NCBI RefSeq assembly: GCF_900110855.1
Contig: NZ_FOFA01000006.1
Coordinates: 124,001-188,000, forward strand
Reading direction: 5' to 3'
From: Microlunatus flavus
GTDB lineage: Bacteria; Actinomycetota; Actinomycetes; Propionibacteriales; Propionibacteriaceae
DNA: 64,000 bases
The position numbers and the translations under genes were made by a program. Positions within the stretch are counted from its first letter, which is position 1. The number at the start of each line of letters is the position of its first letter. The notes beneath the pieces were generated by a model. The model was not told where the DNA came from. It did not search any database and worked only from the letters and a program-made list of their open reading frames with translations. Shown in pieces: positions 16,664 to 26,232 of the stretch.

Positions 16664-17527
16664 TCAGGACCGCGGACGCTGCGGGCGGATCAGCCCCTCC
16701 TGCGCCACGGTCGCGACGAGCCGCCCGTCCTGGAACAGCCGCCCCGTCGACAGCCCGAGGGCACCCGACGCGGAGGGCGAGACCTGGTCGTACAGCAGCC
16801 AGCGGTCGGCGCGGAACGGTCGGTGGAACCACATCGCGTGGTCCAGCGACGCCGCCTGCACGGTGTAGCCGACGACGACGCCGTGCGGCACCGTGCTGAC
16901 GCCGAGCAGGGTCAGGTCGCTGGTGTACGCGAGCGCCGCCTGGTGCAGCAGCGGGTCGTCGGGCAGCGCGCCGGCCACACGGACCCAGGCCCGCGCCCGC
17001 GCGGGGTGCGCCGGGTCCGCGATGGCCCCGCCGGGGCGCGAGTCGCCGACGTAGCGCACGTCGATCGCCCCCCACTCGTGCAGCCACCCCGACGCCGGTC
17101 GCCCGGTGAGGCCGGCGAGCACGTCGGACAGCGGCGCGGTGTCTTCGGGGGCGGGCGCCTCGGGCATCACGTCGGCGTGCTCGAAGCCGTCCTCGTGCAC
17201 GTGGAAGGACGCCGACAGGTAGAACATCACCTGCCCGCCCTGGCGGGCCACCACCCGGCGCGAGGAGAACGAGCCGCCGTCGCGGACCTGCTCGACGTCG
17301 TACACGATCGGCAGGTCGGTGCGCCCGGCGACGAGGAAGTAGCCGTGCAGCGAGTGCACGACCCGCTCGGCCGGCACCGTACGGGTCGCCGCCGTCAGCG
17401 CCTGCGCGAGGACCTGGCCGCCGAAGACGCGCTGCAGCGCCGTCCGCGGCTGCCGCGCCCGGAACAGCCCGACCTCGATCTCCTCGAGGTCGAGCAGCGA
17501 CACCAGCTCGTCGACCGACTCGGGCAT
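16664..17527 (-). CDS. tesB: Acyl-CoA thioesterase II
   Basis: 287 residues from ATG 17527 (PESVDELVSLLDLEEIEVGLFRARQ); a TTG six codons upstream is less likely. Two hot-dog domains are visible: the first with RVFGGQVLAQALTAA and HSLHGYFLVAGRTDLPIVYDVEQVRDGGSFSSRRV, the second ending in ASLDHAMWFHRPFRADRWLLYDQ, with the conserved Asp-Thr/Ser-Gln type catalytic positions of TesB (D in SLDHAMWFH). It hydrolyses acyl-CoA to free fatty acid and CoA. The stand-alone TOPRIM gene follows after 13 nt. Confidence 0.93.
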   Translation of the reverse strand: MPESVDELVSLLDLEEIEVGLFRARQPRTALQRVFGGQVLAQALTAATRTVPAERVVHSLHGYFLVAGRTDLPIVYDVEQVRDGGSFSSRRVVARQGGQVMFYLSASFHVHEDGFEHADVMPEAPAPEDTAPLSDVLAGLTGRPASGWLHEWGAIDVRYVGDSRPGGAIADPAHPARARAWVRVAGALPDDPLLHQAALAYTSDLTLLGVSTVPHGVVVGYTVQAASLDHAMWFHRPFRADRWLLYDQVSPSASGALGLSTGRLFQDGRLVATVAQEGLIRPQRPRS

Positions 17528-17599
17528 GGGCGCGAGCCTACGCAAGCCGCACGGGGCGCGAGTCGCGTCCCTGGCCGCGACGCGGAGCGAGCAGCGCGC

Positions 17600-18490
17600 C
17601 TAGTCGTCGTCCTTGGTCTCGCGCTCGGCGAGGAAGCGCTCGAACTCGGCCGCGATCTCCTCGGCGCTGGGGACGCCCTGGTGCTCGACCTGGAGGGCGT
17701 CGTACTGCTGCTCGAGGCTGGCGACCAGCTCCTGGACCTCCTGCGAGCCCTGCATCTCCCCGGCGATGTCCTCGAGGTTGCTGGCCGAGGCCTTCTCGAG
17801 GGGTTCCAGCGGCACGGCGAGGCCGGTGGCCGCGTTGATCGAGCGGGTCAGCGACAGCGTCGCCTCCGGGAACGTCGCCTGCGCCAGGTAGTGCGGCACG
17901 TGCGCGGCGAAGCCCATCGCGCGCCGGTCGGCCTGCCCGAGGCGGTACTCGAGCAGCCCGGTGAAGCTGGCGGGCACCTCGACGCGGTCGATCCAGCTGC
18001 GGTAGCCGGTGACGAGCGACGCGTCCGTCGCGTGCGCGGTCATGGTGATGGGCCGCGTGTGCGGAACGGCCATCGGGATGCCGTGCGCGGTGATCGTGAG
18101 CCGCACGCCGAGCTGCTCGATCAGGCCCATGACGGCCGCGGCGAAGCGCTCCCACTGCACGTCGGGCTCGGGCCCGGACAGGAGCAGGAACACCTCACCC
18201 TGCTCGTCGACGACGCGGTGCAGGCGCAGGTGGAGGTCGGCGTACGACTTCCACTGGTTGGTGTCGAAGACCATGATCGGGCGCCGGCTGCGGTAGTCGT
18301 GCAGCTGGTCGTGGTCGAAGGTCGCGACGACCTGGTGCTCGAGGTGCTCGAGGACGTGGCTCGTGAGCAGCCGTCCGGCGCCGCCGGCGTCGACGAACCC
18401 GTCGAGCTGGTGGATCAGCACGGGGTGCGCGTCCTGCAGGCTGGCCACGACCTCCTCGTCCAGCGTGTACAGCAGACGTGGATCCAGCAT
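17600..18490 (-). CDS. PAC2 family protein (proteasome-assembly-chaperone-like)
   Basis: 296 residues from ATG 18490 (LDPRLLYTLDEEVVASL). The sequence HPVLIHQLDGFVDAGGAGRLLTSHVLEHL and FDTNQWKSYADLHLRLHRVVDEQGEVFLLLSGPEPDVQWERFA matches the PAC2/COG2047 family found next to proteasome-containing actinobacteria. The C-terminus is a long acidic helical stretch with coiled-coil potential (about residues 235-296). The molecular function of bacterial PAC2 proteins is not established; an ATP-grasp partner role has been proposed for relatives. Transcribed in the same direction as tesB with a 72-nt gap. Confidence 0.88.
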   Translation of the reverse strand: MLDPRLLYTLDEEVVASLQDAHPVLIHQLDGFVDAGGAGRLLTSHVLEHLEHQVVATFDHDQLHDYRSRRPIMVFDTNQWKSYADLHLRLHRVVDEQGEVFLLLSGPEPDVQWERFAAAVMGLIEQLGVRLTITAHGIPMAVPHTRPITMTAHATDASLVTGYRSWIDRVEVPASFTGLLEYRLGQADRRAMGFAAHVPHYLAQATFPEATLSLTRSINAATGLAVPLEPLEKASASNLEDIAGEMQGSQEVQELVASLEQQYDALQVEHQGVPSAEEIAAEFERFLAERETKDDD

Positions 18491-18560
18491 GCGGCCCAAT
18501 CTACCCGCGGCCGCTGACGGCGCACTCCGTCGTGGACGGCAGTGGCTGCGGGGCCCCGGC

Positions 18561-21500
18561 TCAGCCCAGCCGGGCCCGCGCCGCCTCGACCGCGCTGCGC
18601 ACGCGCTTCTCCGACACCGGGACCTTCGTGCGCAGGCCCTGGGCGAACAGGCTCACGCGGAGCTCCTCGAGCAGCCAGCCGACCTCGGCGACGACGGGCG
18701 GCAACGGGCCCGGCGGCACCTCGGCGACGAGCGCGGCGTACGCGTCCTCGCAGCGCAGCACCGTCTCCAGCGCGGGCCGGTCGCGGGTCGGCTGGGTCTG
18801 CAGGGTGGTGACGCGCTGCTGGGCCGCCTGCAGGTAGCGGGGCAGGTCGACCAGGTGCTCGTACGGCGTGGCCGACAGGAAGCCGGTGAAGACGAGGTTC
18901 GCCAGCTGCTCGCGCAGGTCGTCCGCGGCCTCCTGGCTGCGCGCTGCCACCTGCGGCAGCCCGCTCTGCAACGGGCCCCAGGCCCGCAGCACCTCGGCGG
19001 CCAGGGCCACGACGCTGCGCATCAGGTCGGGGTTGTCCTGCCGCACGGCGTCGCAGAGCCGGGTGAAGGCGTCGGCGTCTTGGACGGGGACCTGCTGATG
19101 ACGCCGGACCAGCTCCCCGACCGACGCCAGCCGGGCGTCGGCGAGCAGGGCCGGGACGCCGGCGTACGGGCTGGAGCCGAGCGCCAGCTTGTCGAGGTTC
19201 GACAGGTGGCCGACGACCCAGCGGGTCGGGTCGGGCGTGCCGAGCAGGACGAGGCGCCGCAGGCCCGCCGCGGTCGCGTGGGCCTGGCGCGCCGGCGTGT
19301 CCAGGAGGCGGAGCGTCACGCTGGTCTGCTCGTCGACGAGGCTCGGGTAGCCGACGACGCTGCGCCCGTCCCGGGTCACGGTCAGCTCGGGCTCCAGGCG
19401 CCCGAAGTCCCAGCGGGTGATCCCGGTCCGGGTGAACGTGTCCGCCGTTGCCGCGAGCGCCGCGTTGACCTGCGCGCTGAGCTCGGTCTTGAGCGCGGCG
19501 AGGTCCTTGCCCTCGGCGAGCACCTCCCCGGCGGCGTCGACGACCACGAAGGTCACGCGGAGGTGGGCAGGGACGGCCTCGAGGTCCCAGGCGTCCGCCG
19601 GCACCGTCTCGCCGGTGAGCACCCGGACGGCCCGGCCGAGCGCCGCGGTGAAGCCCTCGCCGAACGGTCCCGGGTGGTCGCGCACCCAGGCGAGCGCCCG
19701 CTCCGCGTTCTCCGGGGCGGGCACGAGCAGGCGCCGGACCGCGCGCGGCAGCGAGCGCACCAGCTCGGTGGCCAGCTCGAGCCGGAGGCCCGGCACCTGC
19801 CAGCCGAACGGCGCCGGCCCGACCTGGTTGAGCACGTCGACGGGCACCGTCACGCTGACGCCGTCACGTGGGTCACCCGGGGAGAAGCGGTAGGCGACGG
19901 GCAGGCGGTGGCCGGCGACGTCCCAGTGGTCGGGGTAGGCCTCGGCGGTGGCGAGGCCGGACGGCCCGGTCGTGAGGTCGGCCAGGCTCAGGTCGAGCAG
20001 CTCGGGCGTCTCGTGGCGCGCGGTCTTCCACCACGCGTCGAAGGCCGCGCCGGAGGTGGCGTCGGCGGGGACGCGGGCGTCGTAGAAGGCGAAGATCGTC
20101 TCGTCGTCGACGGCGAGGTCCCGGCGCCGGGTGCGCTCCTCGAGCTCCTCGACCTCGGCCCGGACCTCGGCGTTGTGCTTGAGGAACCGGTGCCGCGTGT
20201 GCCAGCGGCCCTCGACCAGCGCCGCGCGCAGGAAGATCTCGCGGGCCTCCGCGGGGTTGACCCGCGCATAGCCGACCCGGCGGCGCGAGACGACCGGGAC
20301 GCCGTAGAGGGTGACCTGCTCGTACGCCATCACCGAGCCCGCTCGCGAGGACCAGTGCGGCTCGGAGTAGGTGCGGTGCAGCAGGTGCTGCCCGACCTCC
20401 TCCACCTGCGCCGGGGTGATCCCGGCGACCGTGCGGGCGAACAGCCGGCTGGTCTCGACGATCTCGGCGGCGACCACGAGCTGCGGCGGGCGGGCGGCGG
20501 CGGCGGACCCGGGGTTGATGACGAACCGGGTCCCGCGGGCGCCGAGGTACTCGCGGCTGACCCGCCGCCTGCTGCGCGGCGCGGGCTTGGCGCCCCGACC
20601 CGTACGGGCCTCCTCGCGCTCGTCGAGGAGCCCGACGTGCGACAGCAGGCCGGCCAGCGCGGCGGCGTGCACGCGGTCGGCCCCGGCCGGTTCCTCGTTG
20701 CTGCTCATGCCGAGGTCCTTGCAGACCTGCTTCAGCTGGGTGTGCAGGTCCTGCCACTCGCGGATGCGCAGGTAGTGCAGGAACTCCTCCCGCACCCGGC
20801 GCCGGAACGCGTTGCCCGACAGCTCCTTGCGCGAGGCGCGCAGGTAGTCCCACAGCCGCAGCAGCGCGAGGAAGTCGCTGCCGTCGTTGACGGGAGGCTC
20901 GGGCTCCTGCGCGGCCGTCGAGCCGGCCGGCGCGGCGTCCTTCTGGCCCTCGGCGCCGCTCGTGCGGTCGCTCGGCATGGCGGCCCAGAAGCGGCGGTGG
21001 AGGGCGTCGGCCCGCTCGCGCTGCTCGGCCGGGCGTTCGCGCGGGTCGGGGATGGAGAGCCCGGCGACGACGACGAGCATCTCGCGCAGGCAGCCCTGAC
21101 GTTCCGCGGCGAGCAGCATCCGGCCCATCCGCGGGTCGACCGGGATGGCGGCGAGTCGCTGCCCGACCTTGGTCAGCCGGACCGCGCCCTCGACGCGCTG
21201 CGGGCGCGACCCGTCCCGCTCGTCGCCGCGGATCGCCCCCAGCTCGGCGAGCAGGCGCAGGCCGTCGCTCACCTGGCTGCGGTCGGGCGCCTCGACGAAC
21301 GGGAAGGACGCGATGTCGCCGAGCTCGGCCGCGGCCATCTGGAGGATGACCGAGGCGAGGTTGGTGCGCAGGATCTCGGGCTCGGTGAACAGCGGCCGGG
21401 CGGCGAAGTCCTCCTCGCTGTAGAGGCGGATGCAGACGCCGGGGGCGACGCGGCCGCAGCGACCGGCGCGCTGGTTGGCCGAGGCCTGCGACACGGGCTC

Positions 21501-22484
21501 GATCGGCAGGCGCTGCACCTTGGTGCGCGCCGAGTAGCGCGAGATGCGCGCGGTGCCGACGTCGACGACGTAACGGATGCCCGGGACCGTCAACGAGGTC
21601 TCGGCGACGTTCGTGGCGAGGACGACCCGACGGCCGGGGTGCGGCGCGAAGACGCGGTGCTGCTCGGCGGTCGACAGCCGGGCGAACAGCGGCAGGACCT
21701 CCGTGGAGCGCAGCCCCGCGCCGTTCAGCGCGTCAGCGGCGTCGCGGATCTCCCGCTCGCCGGAGAGGAAGACGAGGACGTCGCCACCGCCCAGCGCGCT
21801 CAGCTCCTTCACCGCCTCGACGACGGCCGCGTTCTGGTCGGCGGTGCCCGCACCCTCGTCCAGGATCGGGCGGTAACGCATCTCCACCGGGTACGTGCGC
21901 CCCGAGACCTCGACGACGGGCGCCGGCGTGCCGTCCGGGCCGGCGAAGTGCTCGGCGAACCGTGCGGTGTCGATCGTGGCGGAGGTGATGATCACCCGCA
22001 GGTCGTCGCGGCGGGTCAGCAGCTGCTTGAGGTAGCCGAGCAGGAAGTCGATGTTCAGCGAGCGCTCGTGCGCCTCGTCGACGATGATCGTGTCGTAGCG
22101 GCGCAGGTCGCGGTCGCGGCCGATCTCGGCGAGCAGGACGCCGTCGGTCATGATCTTGAGCAGGGTCGCGCGCGAGGTCTGGCGGGTGAACCGCACCTGG
22201 TAGCCCACGACGTCGCCGAGCGTGGTCTCCATCTCGTCGGCGACGCGCTGCGCGACGGTCCGGGCGGCGAGCCGCCGGGGCTGAGTGTGCGCGATCGAGC
22301 GTCGGCCCAGCTCCAGGCAGATCTTGGGCAGCTGGGTCGTCTTGCCCGACCCGGTCTCCCCCGCCACGACCACCACCGGGTGGTCCCGCACGAGCCCGGC
22401 GATCTCGTCGTGCCACGCCGTGATCGGCAGCGCCTCGTCGTACGTGAGGTGCAGCGGTTCCTCGACCACCGCCACGTCACTCAC
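18561..22484 (-). CDS. hrpA: DEAH-box RNA helicase HrpA
   Basis: 1307 residues from GTG 22484. Motifs: Walker A AGETGSGKTT (41-50), Walker B/DEAH in IIVDEAHERSLNIDFLLGYLKQ, SATIDT, TNVAETSLTVPGIRYVVD and QRAGRCGR. A helicase-associated domain with an OB fold follows, then the long C-terminal DUF3418 region typical of HrpA (from about 720 on). The length is usual for actinobacterial HrpA (about 1300). HrpA acts on structured mRNA and stalled ribosomes. The start is likely leaderless: TAGCCT (22492-22497) lies 7 nt upstream, no Shine-Dalgarno is present, and REP-like DNA lies immediately behind. Monocistronic. Confidence 0.95.
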   Translation of the reverse strand: MSDVAVVEEPLHLTYDEALPITAWHDEIAGLVRDHPVVVVAGETGSGKTTQLPKICLELGRRSIAHTQPRRLAARTVAQRVADEMETTLGDVVGYQVRFTRQTSRATLLKIMTDGVLLAEIGRDRDLRRYDTIIVDEAHERSLNIDFLLGYLKQLLTRRDDLRVIITSATIDTARFAEHFAGPDGTPAPVVEVSGRTYPVEMRYRPILDEGAGTADQNAAVVEAVKELSALGGGDVLVFLSGEREIRDAADALNGAGLRSTEVLPLFARLSTAEQHRVFAPHPGRRVVLATNVAETSLTVPGIRYVVDVGTARISRYSARTKVQRLPIEPVSQASANQRAGRCGRVAPGVCIRLYSEEDFAARPLFTEPEILRTNLASVILQMAAAELGDIASFPFVEAPDRSQVSDGLRLLAELGAIRGDERDGSRPQRVEGAVRLTKVGQRLAAIPVDPRMGRMLLAAERQGCLREMLVVVAGLSIPDPRERPAEQRERADALHRRFWAAMPSDRTSGAEGQKDAAPAGSTAAQEPEPPVNDGSDFLALLRLWDYLRASRKELSGNAFRRRVREEFLHYLRIREWQDLHTQLKQVCKDLGMSSNEEPAGADRVHAAALAGLLSHVGLLDEREEARTGRGAKPAPRSRRRVSREYLGARGTRFVINPGSAAAARPPQLVVAAEIVETSRLFARTVAGITPAQVEEVGQHLLHRTYSEPHWSSRAGSVMAYEQVTLYGVPVVSRRRVGYARVNPAEAREIFLRAALVEGRWHTRHRFLKHNAEVRAEVEELEERTRRRDLAVDDETIFAFYDARVPADATSGAAFDAWWKTARHETPELLDLSLADLTTGPSGLATAEAYPDHWDVAGHRLPVAYRFSPGDPRDGVSVTVPVDVLNQVGPAPFGWQVPGLRLELATELVRSLPRAVRRLLVPAPENAERALAWVRDHPGPFGEGFTAALGRAVRVLTGETVPADAWDLEAVPAHLRVTFVVVDAAGEVLAEGKDLAALKTELSAQVNAALAATADTFTRTGITRWDFGRLEPELTVTRDGRSVVGYPSLVDEQTSVTLRLLDTPARQAHATAAGLRRLVLLGTPDPTRWVVGHLSNLDKLALGSSPYAGVPALLADARLASVGELVRRHQQVPVQDADAFTRLCDAVRQDNPDLMRSVVALAAEVLRAWGPLQSGLPQVAARSQEAADDLREQLANLVFTGFLSATPYEHLVDLPRYLQAAQQRVTTLQTQPTRDRPALETVLRCEDAYAALVAEVPPGPLPPVVAEVGWLLEELRVSLFAQGLRTKVPVSEKRVRSAVEAARARLG

Positions 22485-22491
22485 TGGACCC

Positions 22492-22497
22492 AGGCTA
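22492..22497 (-). promoter_or_regulatory. -10 element of hrpA (leaderless)
   Basis: TAGCCT on the minus strand, 7 nt before GTG 22484, without a ribosome binding site. Confidence 0.5.
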
Positions 22498-22510
22498 GTC
22501 GCAGCGCGCG

Positions 22511-22660
22511 GCCCGGCCCTGAGCCTGGCCAGGGGCGCTCGACCGAGGACGCACCCTGAGCCTGTCGAAGGGCCACGAAGTGGTCGGCGTCCCAGCAGGA
22601 GTGCCAACCTCTGACGAGGCCCTTCGACAAGCTCAGGGAGCGCTCGACGAGCTCAGGGAG
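22511..22660. repeat. REP-like elements in opposing orientation
   Basis: CCCTGAGCCTGTCGAAGGG (22554-22572) and its inverse CCCTTCGACAAGCTCAGGG (22620-22638) face each other 47 bp apart, with degenerate copies on either side (CCCTGAGCCTGGCCAGG near 22518 and CTCGACGAGCTCAGGG near 22643). Together they can form one large hairpin in the 190-bp gap between hrpA and the YbjN-like gene. Confidence 0.75.
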
Positions 22661-22674
22661 CGTCCCCGGTCCAC

Positions 22675-23658
22675 CTAGAACGTGGTTCTGCCGTCCAGCT
22701 TGGCGGCCAGGTCCTCGTCGATGCCGTCGGCGACGTCGGAGAGGACGCGTACGGCCTGGTGCAGGTGCGCGGGCACGAAGGGCTGGGCGAGGACCGAGAT
22801 GCTGGCGAACACGCGGTCGCGCACCAGCTGGAACTTGACCCAGCGCGACTCGACGTTGAGGTCGTTGACGACCTCCGCGGCGCGGGAGCGGCCCGAGACG
22901 TCGTGCACGACCGCGGCGAAGACGGTGACCTCCTTGCCGTCGGCGCTGGTGCGGAGGAAGAGCATCGTCGACCCGACCCGGATCGCCACGTCGCCCTCGT
23001 TGTCGCGGTAGGGCGGGTGGCCGTACATGTCGGTGAGCTCGGCGTCGACGAGCCGGTTCAGGTGGCCGGGCCCGTCGGGCAGGGTGGCGGTCAGGTCCTC
23101 GGGGTCGATCTCGACCGCGCTGCCGCGCACGGGGAGGTTCGCGGGCTCGAGGACGGGCCCGCTCGAACCGTTGGTCCGGGGCGGTGCGACCTCGGTCGGC
23201 TCGGGGACCACGTCGGGCTGCAGGACCTCGGCGAGCTGGTCGGGGGCGAGGAACACGGGGTGCTGGACCCCGAACACGTCCCGCAGGGCCCGGACGGCCT
23301 GCTCGGCGAGGGTCTCGCAGTGCTCCTGCGGGCACTCGGCGGCGACCAGGACGACTCCGGCGGCACCCCCGTGGTCCCCGGTGGTGCGCTCCCAGCCGTC
23401 GGTCACCAGCGCCTCGACCTGCTCGGCCTGCGTCCGACCGGCCGCGACGCCGGCCACCGCCCGTACGCGGTCGCGTGCGGGGCCGGAGAACCGGACGTAG
23501 CTGTCGGGCGCCCCGTCACCCTTGGGCGTGCCGATGGTCAGGTCACCGGACTCGTCGACCATCGAGAGCACCTCGGCGAGCCGGGCGCCGAAGTCGGTCC
23601 AGGCCTGCTCGATGGCACGGTCGATGTCGAAGTCGTCGATCCCGTCGACTCCGCTCAA
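22675..23658 (-). CDS. YbjN / TY-chaperone-like protein
   Basis: 327 residues if TTG 23658 is used: GGGGAGG lies 8 nt before it, whereas the GTG at 23667 overlaps that site. The C-terminal half (about 185-320) has the YbjN pattern: a PPYRDNEGDVAIRVGSTMLFLR strand pair, VTVFAAVVHDVSG, then the VVNDLNVESRWVKFQLVRDRVFASISVL helix-strand region. The N-terminal half resembles the TY-Chap N-terminal domain found with it in actinobacteria (AWTDFGARLAEVLSM...). Such domains are related to type III secretion chaperones and are thought to bind peptides; no client is known. No operon partner is obvious. Confidence 0.75.
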   Translation of the reverse strand: MSGVDGIDDFDIDRAIEQAWTDFGARLAEVLSMVDESGDLTIGTPKGDGAPDSYVRFSGPARDRVRAVAGVAAGRTQAEQVEALVTDGWERTTGDHGGAAGVVLVAAECPQEHCETLAEQAVRALRDVFGVQHPVFLAPDQLAEVLQPDVVPEPTEVAPPRTNGSSGPVLEPANLPVRGSAVEIDPEDLTATLPDGPGHLNRLVDAELTDMYGHPPYRDNEGDVAIRVGSTMLFLRTSADGKEVTVFAAVVHDVSGRSRAAEVVNDLNVESRWVKFQLVRDRVFASISVLAQPFVPAHLHQAVRVLSDVADGIDEDLAAKLDGRTTF

Positions 23659-23858
23659 TCGGCCCACCTCCCCTCGCGCTCGAACCTAGCGCACAGGTCG
23701 GGTCCTGGCCCCGACCCGGACCCGCCCCCTGCGCGTCGGCCCCTGGCGGCGAGCTCCCGGTCCGCACCGCTGCGCGGGCGCCGTCCCATCGGACGCCGAA
23801 CTTTTCTAGGCTGGCCCCGGCGCACCCGGAACCACCCTGCGTCGAGAAGGAGTCGAGC

Positions 23859-25124
23859 ATGAGTGGTCCGTCGCCGGTGCCCGTGCCGGTCGGCCAGCCC
23901 GTCGTCCCCCCGGCGCTCCTGCGCCACCCGCGCTCGGCGCTGACCTGGGTGACGACGGTGGTGCTCGGGCTGGGCGCCCTGGTGATCGCCGGCGTGTTCG
24001 TCGCGTTCGGCGGTCTCGGCCCGGTCGCGCTCGTGACGTTCCTCGCGGCGCTCGCCTTCCCCGTCATCCTGCTGGTGATCTTCTGGCTCGACCGCTACGA
24101 GCCGGAACCGGCCCGCTACCGCCTGGCCGCCCTCGGCTGGGGCGGTGTCGTCGCGGTCATCCTCAGCTTCGTCGTCGAGTCGGCCGCGTCGTTCGTGACG
24201 GGGCAGGAGTCGTTCGTCTCGTTCGCGGTCGTGGCGCCCGTCGTCGAGGAGACCGGCAAGGGGCTGTTCCTCGTCGCGGTCGTGCTGCTGCGGCGCCAGC
24301 AGATCCACGGCCTGCTGGACGGCGTCGTCTACGGCGCGCTCGTGGGCGTCGGCTTCGCCTTCGTCGAGGACATCCTCTACTACCTCTCGGCCCTGCAGCA
24401 GGAAGGCCCGGCCGGCCTCACGGCCACGGTGGTGCTGCGTGGGGTGATGAGCCCCTTCGCCCACCCGCTGTTCACGTCGGCGACCGGGCTCGGCTTCGGC
24501 ATCGGCCTGACGTCGCGGTCGAGGGCCAAGCAGGTCGTGGCCCCCGTGCTCGGCTTCCTCACCGCGGTCGCGCTGCACGGCATCTGGAACGGCAGCGCCG
24601 GCTTCGGCACGCGCAACTTCCTCATCGCCTACGGGGTCGTCATGCTCCCGCTGCTCCTCGTCGTCGTGGGCGTGGCCATCTGGGCGCGGTCACGCGAAGG
24701 CCGGATGCTCGTCGCCGCCCTGCAGCAGACCGTGCAGATGGGCTGGACGCGGCCCGAGGAGGTCCGCTGGGTCGCGCGCCTGTCCGACCGCGTCTCCGCG
24801 CGCCACTACGCGGGCGCGCGGGGTGGCAAGCCCGGGGCGCGGGCGATGCGCGCGTTCCAGCAGACGATGATCGAGATCGCGTTCCTGCACAACCGCTTCG
24901 TCAACGGCACCGCGCCGCGCGACGTGAACCAGCGCATGCTCGGCCTCCTCGACCGGGCCGCCGCGCTGCGCCCGTACGTGATCCTGCCGCCGGAGGTCCC
25001 CAGACCGGGCTACGGCGGCGGTCCGCAGCCGCCGGCGACGGTGCCCGCCTGGGTGCCGCCGGGGCTGCCCGAGTGGTACGGGCCCGGCGCGGGGACGCGT
25101 CCGTCCGGTGCCGGCTGGTCCTGA
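23859..25124 (+). CDS. PrsW family intramembrane metalloprotease
   Basis: 421 residues. About eight hydrophobic segments span 28-285. Catalytic signatures of the PrsW/CAAX-protease-like fold are present: EETGKG (the EExxxK motif), FVEDILYY and two His-bearing helices (MSPFAHPLFTS, ALHGIWN). PrsW-type proteases cut anti-sigma factors or other membrane proteins in the bilayer. A cytoplasmic tail of about 130 residues ends in a Pro/Gly-rich sequence. The start ATG has an AAGGAG site. Its last 17 nt overlap the GTG of the next gene, so the two are likely translated from one mRNA. Confidence 0.9.
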   Translation: MSGPSPVPVPVGQPVVPPALLRHPRSALTWVTTVVLGLGALVIAGVFVAFGGLGPVALVTFLAALAFPVILLVIFWLDRYEPEPARYRLAALGWGGVVAVILSFVVESAASFVTGQESFVSFAVVAPVVEETGKGLFLVAVVLLRRQQIHGLLDGVVYGALVGVGFAFVEDILYYLSALQQEGPAGLTATVVLRGVMSPFAHPLFTSATGLGFGIGLTSRSRAKQVVAPVLGFLTAVALHGIWNGSAGFGTRNFLIAYGVVMLPLLLVVVGVAIWARSREGRMLVAALQQTVQMGWTRPEEVRWVARLSDRVSARHYAGARGGKPGARAMRAFQQTMIEIAFLHNRFVNGTAPRDVNQRMLGLLDRAAALRPYVILPPEVPRPGYGGGPQPPATVPAWVPPGLPEWYGPGAGTRPSGAGWS

Positions 25125-26172
25125 CGCGGGCACGGCGCCCCCACGGGCGCCGGCCCGCCGCGCTCGCGCCGCCGCCCTGCTGCGGCGGGCCGGCCGCCGG
25201 ACGAACGCCGGTCTGCTGCTCCTCCTGGTCGGCAGCCTGGCGACCGGCGGGCTGGCCTTCGCCACGGCGGGCCCGGTCTCGGCGCGCGCGGCGGCGGTCG
25301 CCCACGGCGTCGTCGGGCTGGGCCTGGTCGTGCTCGCGCCCTGGAAGGTCGTCGTGGCGCGGCGGGCACCCCGGCTGACCGCGACCAGCCTGACGCTGGC
25401 CGGCCTCGTCGTGGTCTGCCTCGTGGCCGGAGTCGTGGAGGTCCTCGCCGGGCCCGACCTCACGGCCCCGCTGACCCCGATCCAGGTGCACGTCGGCGCG
25501 GCGGTCGGGATCGTGGTCCTGCTCGTCGTGCACGTCACCCGCCACTGGCGCCCCCGCCTGGTCCGGCGCACCGACGCCGGGCGACGCCAGCTGCTGCGCA
25601 CCGCCACGTTCGGCGCCGCGGCCGCCGGGGCGTACGTGGTCGTCGAGGGTGTCGCCACCGCGACCGGCGTCGCGCGCGAGCGCACTGCGACCGGGTCGCA
25701 CCCGATCGCCGCGAGCGCGATCCCCGCGACCATCTGGCTGCTCGACCGCGTCCCGGGGCCGAGCGACCGCGCCCAGCGGGTGCTGGTCGACGGTGTCGGC
25801 GTCGACGCGGCTGAGCTCGACGCACGCGGGACGCCCGTCCGGGCGCGGCTGGACTGCACCACCGGCTGGTACGCCGACGCCACCTGGACCGGTGTCGCGC
25901 TGGCCGACCTGCTCCCGGCTGCGGCCGTCGCGCAGGCGCGCAGCGTGGTGGTCACGAGCGTGACCGGCTACCGGCGGCGGTTCAACGTGCAGGCGCTGGC
26001 CGAGCTGCACCTCTGCACGCGCGTCGAGGGCGAGCGCCTCAGCCCCGGCACCGGCGCACCCGTCCGCCTCGTCGCCCCCGGGCACCGCGGCTTCTGGTGG
26101 GTCAAGTGGGTCGCCTCCGTCGAGCTCAGCCCCCTTCCCGCGGCAGCCCAGTCGCCGTTCCCGCTGCAGTGA
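25108..26172 (+). CDS. Membrane-anchored molybdopterin-dependent oxidoreductase
   Basis: 354 residues beginning at GTG 25108 inside the end of the PrsW gene. The N-terminal third has about four membrane helices with His residues (AHGVVGL, IQVHVGAA, VVHVTRHW) that could bind haem. The C-terminal domain (about 200-340) is of the sulfite-oxidase type: the Mo-ligand Cys in LDCTTGWYADATWTGVALADLL and a RLVAPGHRGFWWVKWV end motif. Such proteins, relatives of MsrP/YedY, reduce or oxidise small oxygen- or sulfur-containing molecules outside the membrane. The substrate is unknown. Confidence 0.85.
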   Translation: MPAGPDAGTAPPRAPARRARAAALLRRAGRRTNAGLLLLLVGSLATGGLAFATAGPVSARAAAVAHGVVGLGLVVLAPWKVVVARRAPRLTATSLTLAGLVVVCLVAGVVEVLAGPDLTAPLTPIQVHVGAAVGIVVLLVVHVTRHWRPRLVRRTDAGRRQLLRTATFGAAAAGAYVVVEGVATATGVARERTATGSHPIAASAIPATIWLLDRVPGPSDRAQRVLVDGVGVDAAELDARGTPVRARLDCTTGWYADATWTGVALADLLPAAAVAQARSVVVTSVTGYRRRFNVQALAELHLCTRVEGERLSPGTGAPVRLVAPGHRGFWWVKWVASVELSPLPAAAQSPFPLQ

Positions 26173-26232
26173 TCCGCTTCCGGCCGGGGTCGGTTCCCGT
26201 GCCTCTGGTCCTCCCCCGGTCGACCTCCGTTC

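Noticed and set aside
16117-17527. OLD-type defence system
   Set aside because: TOPRIM gene lacks an ATPase partner, and tesB upstream is a housekeeping thioesterase.
18363-22559. 1398-codon plus-strand frame antisense to hrpA
   Set aside because: Typical GC-rich antisense shadow: Gly/Arg/Val-rich, no domain, whereas the minus strand has complete HrpA motifs.
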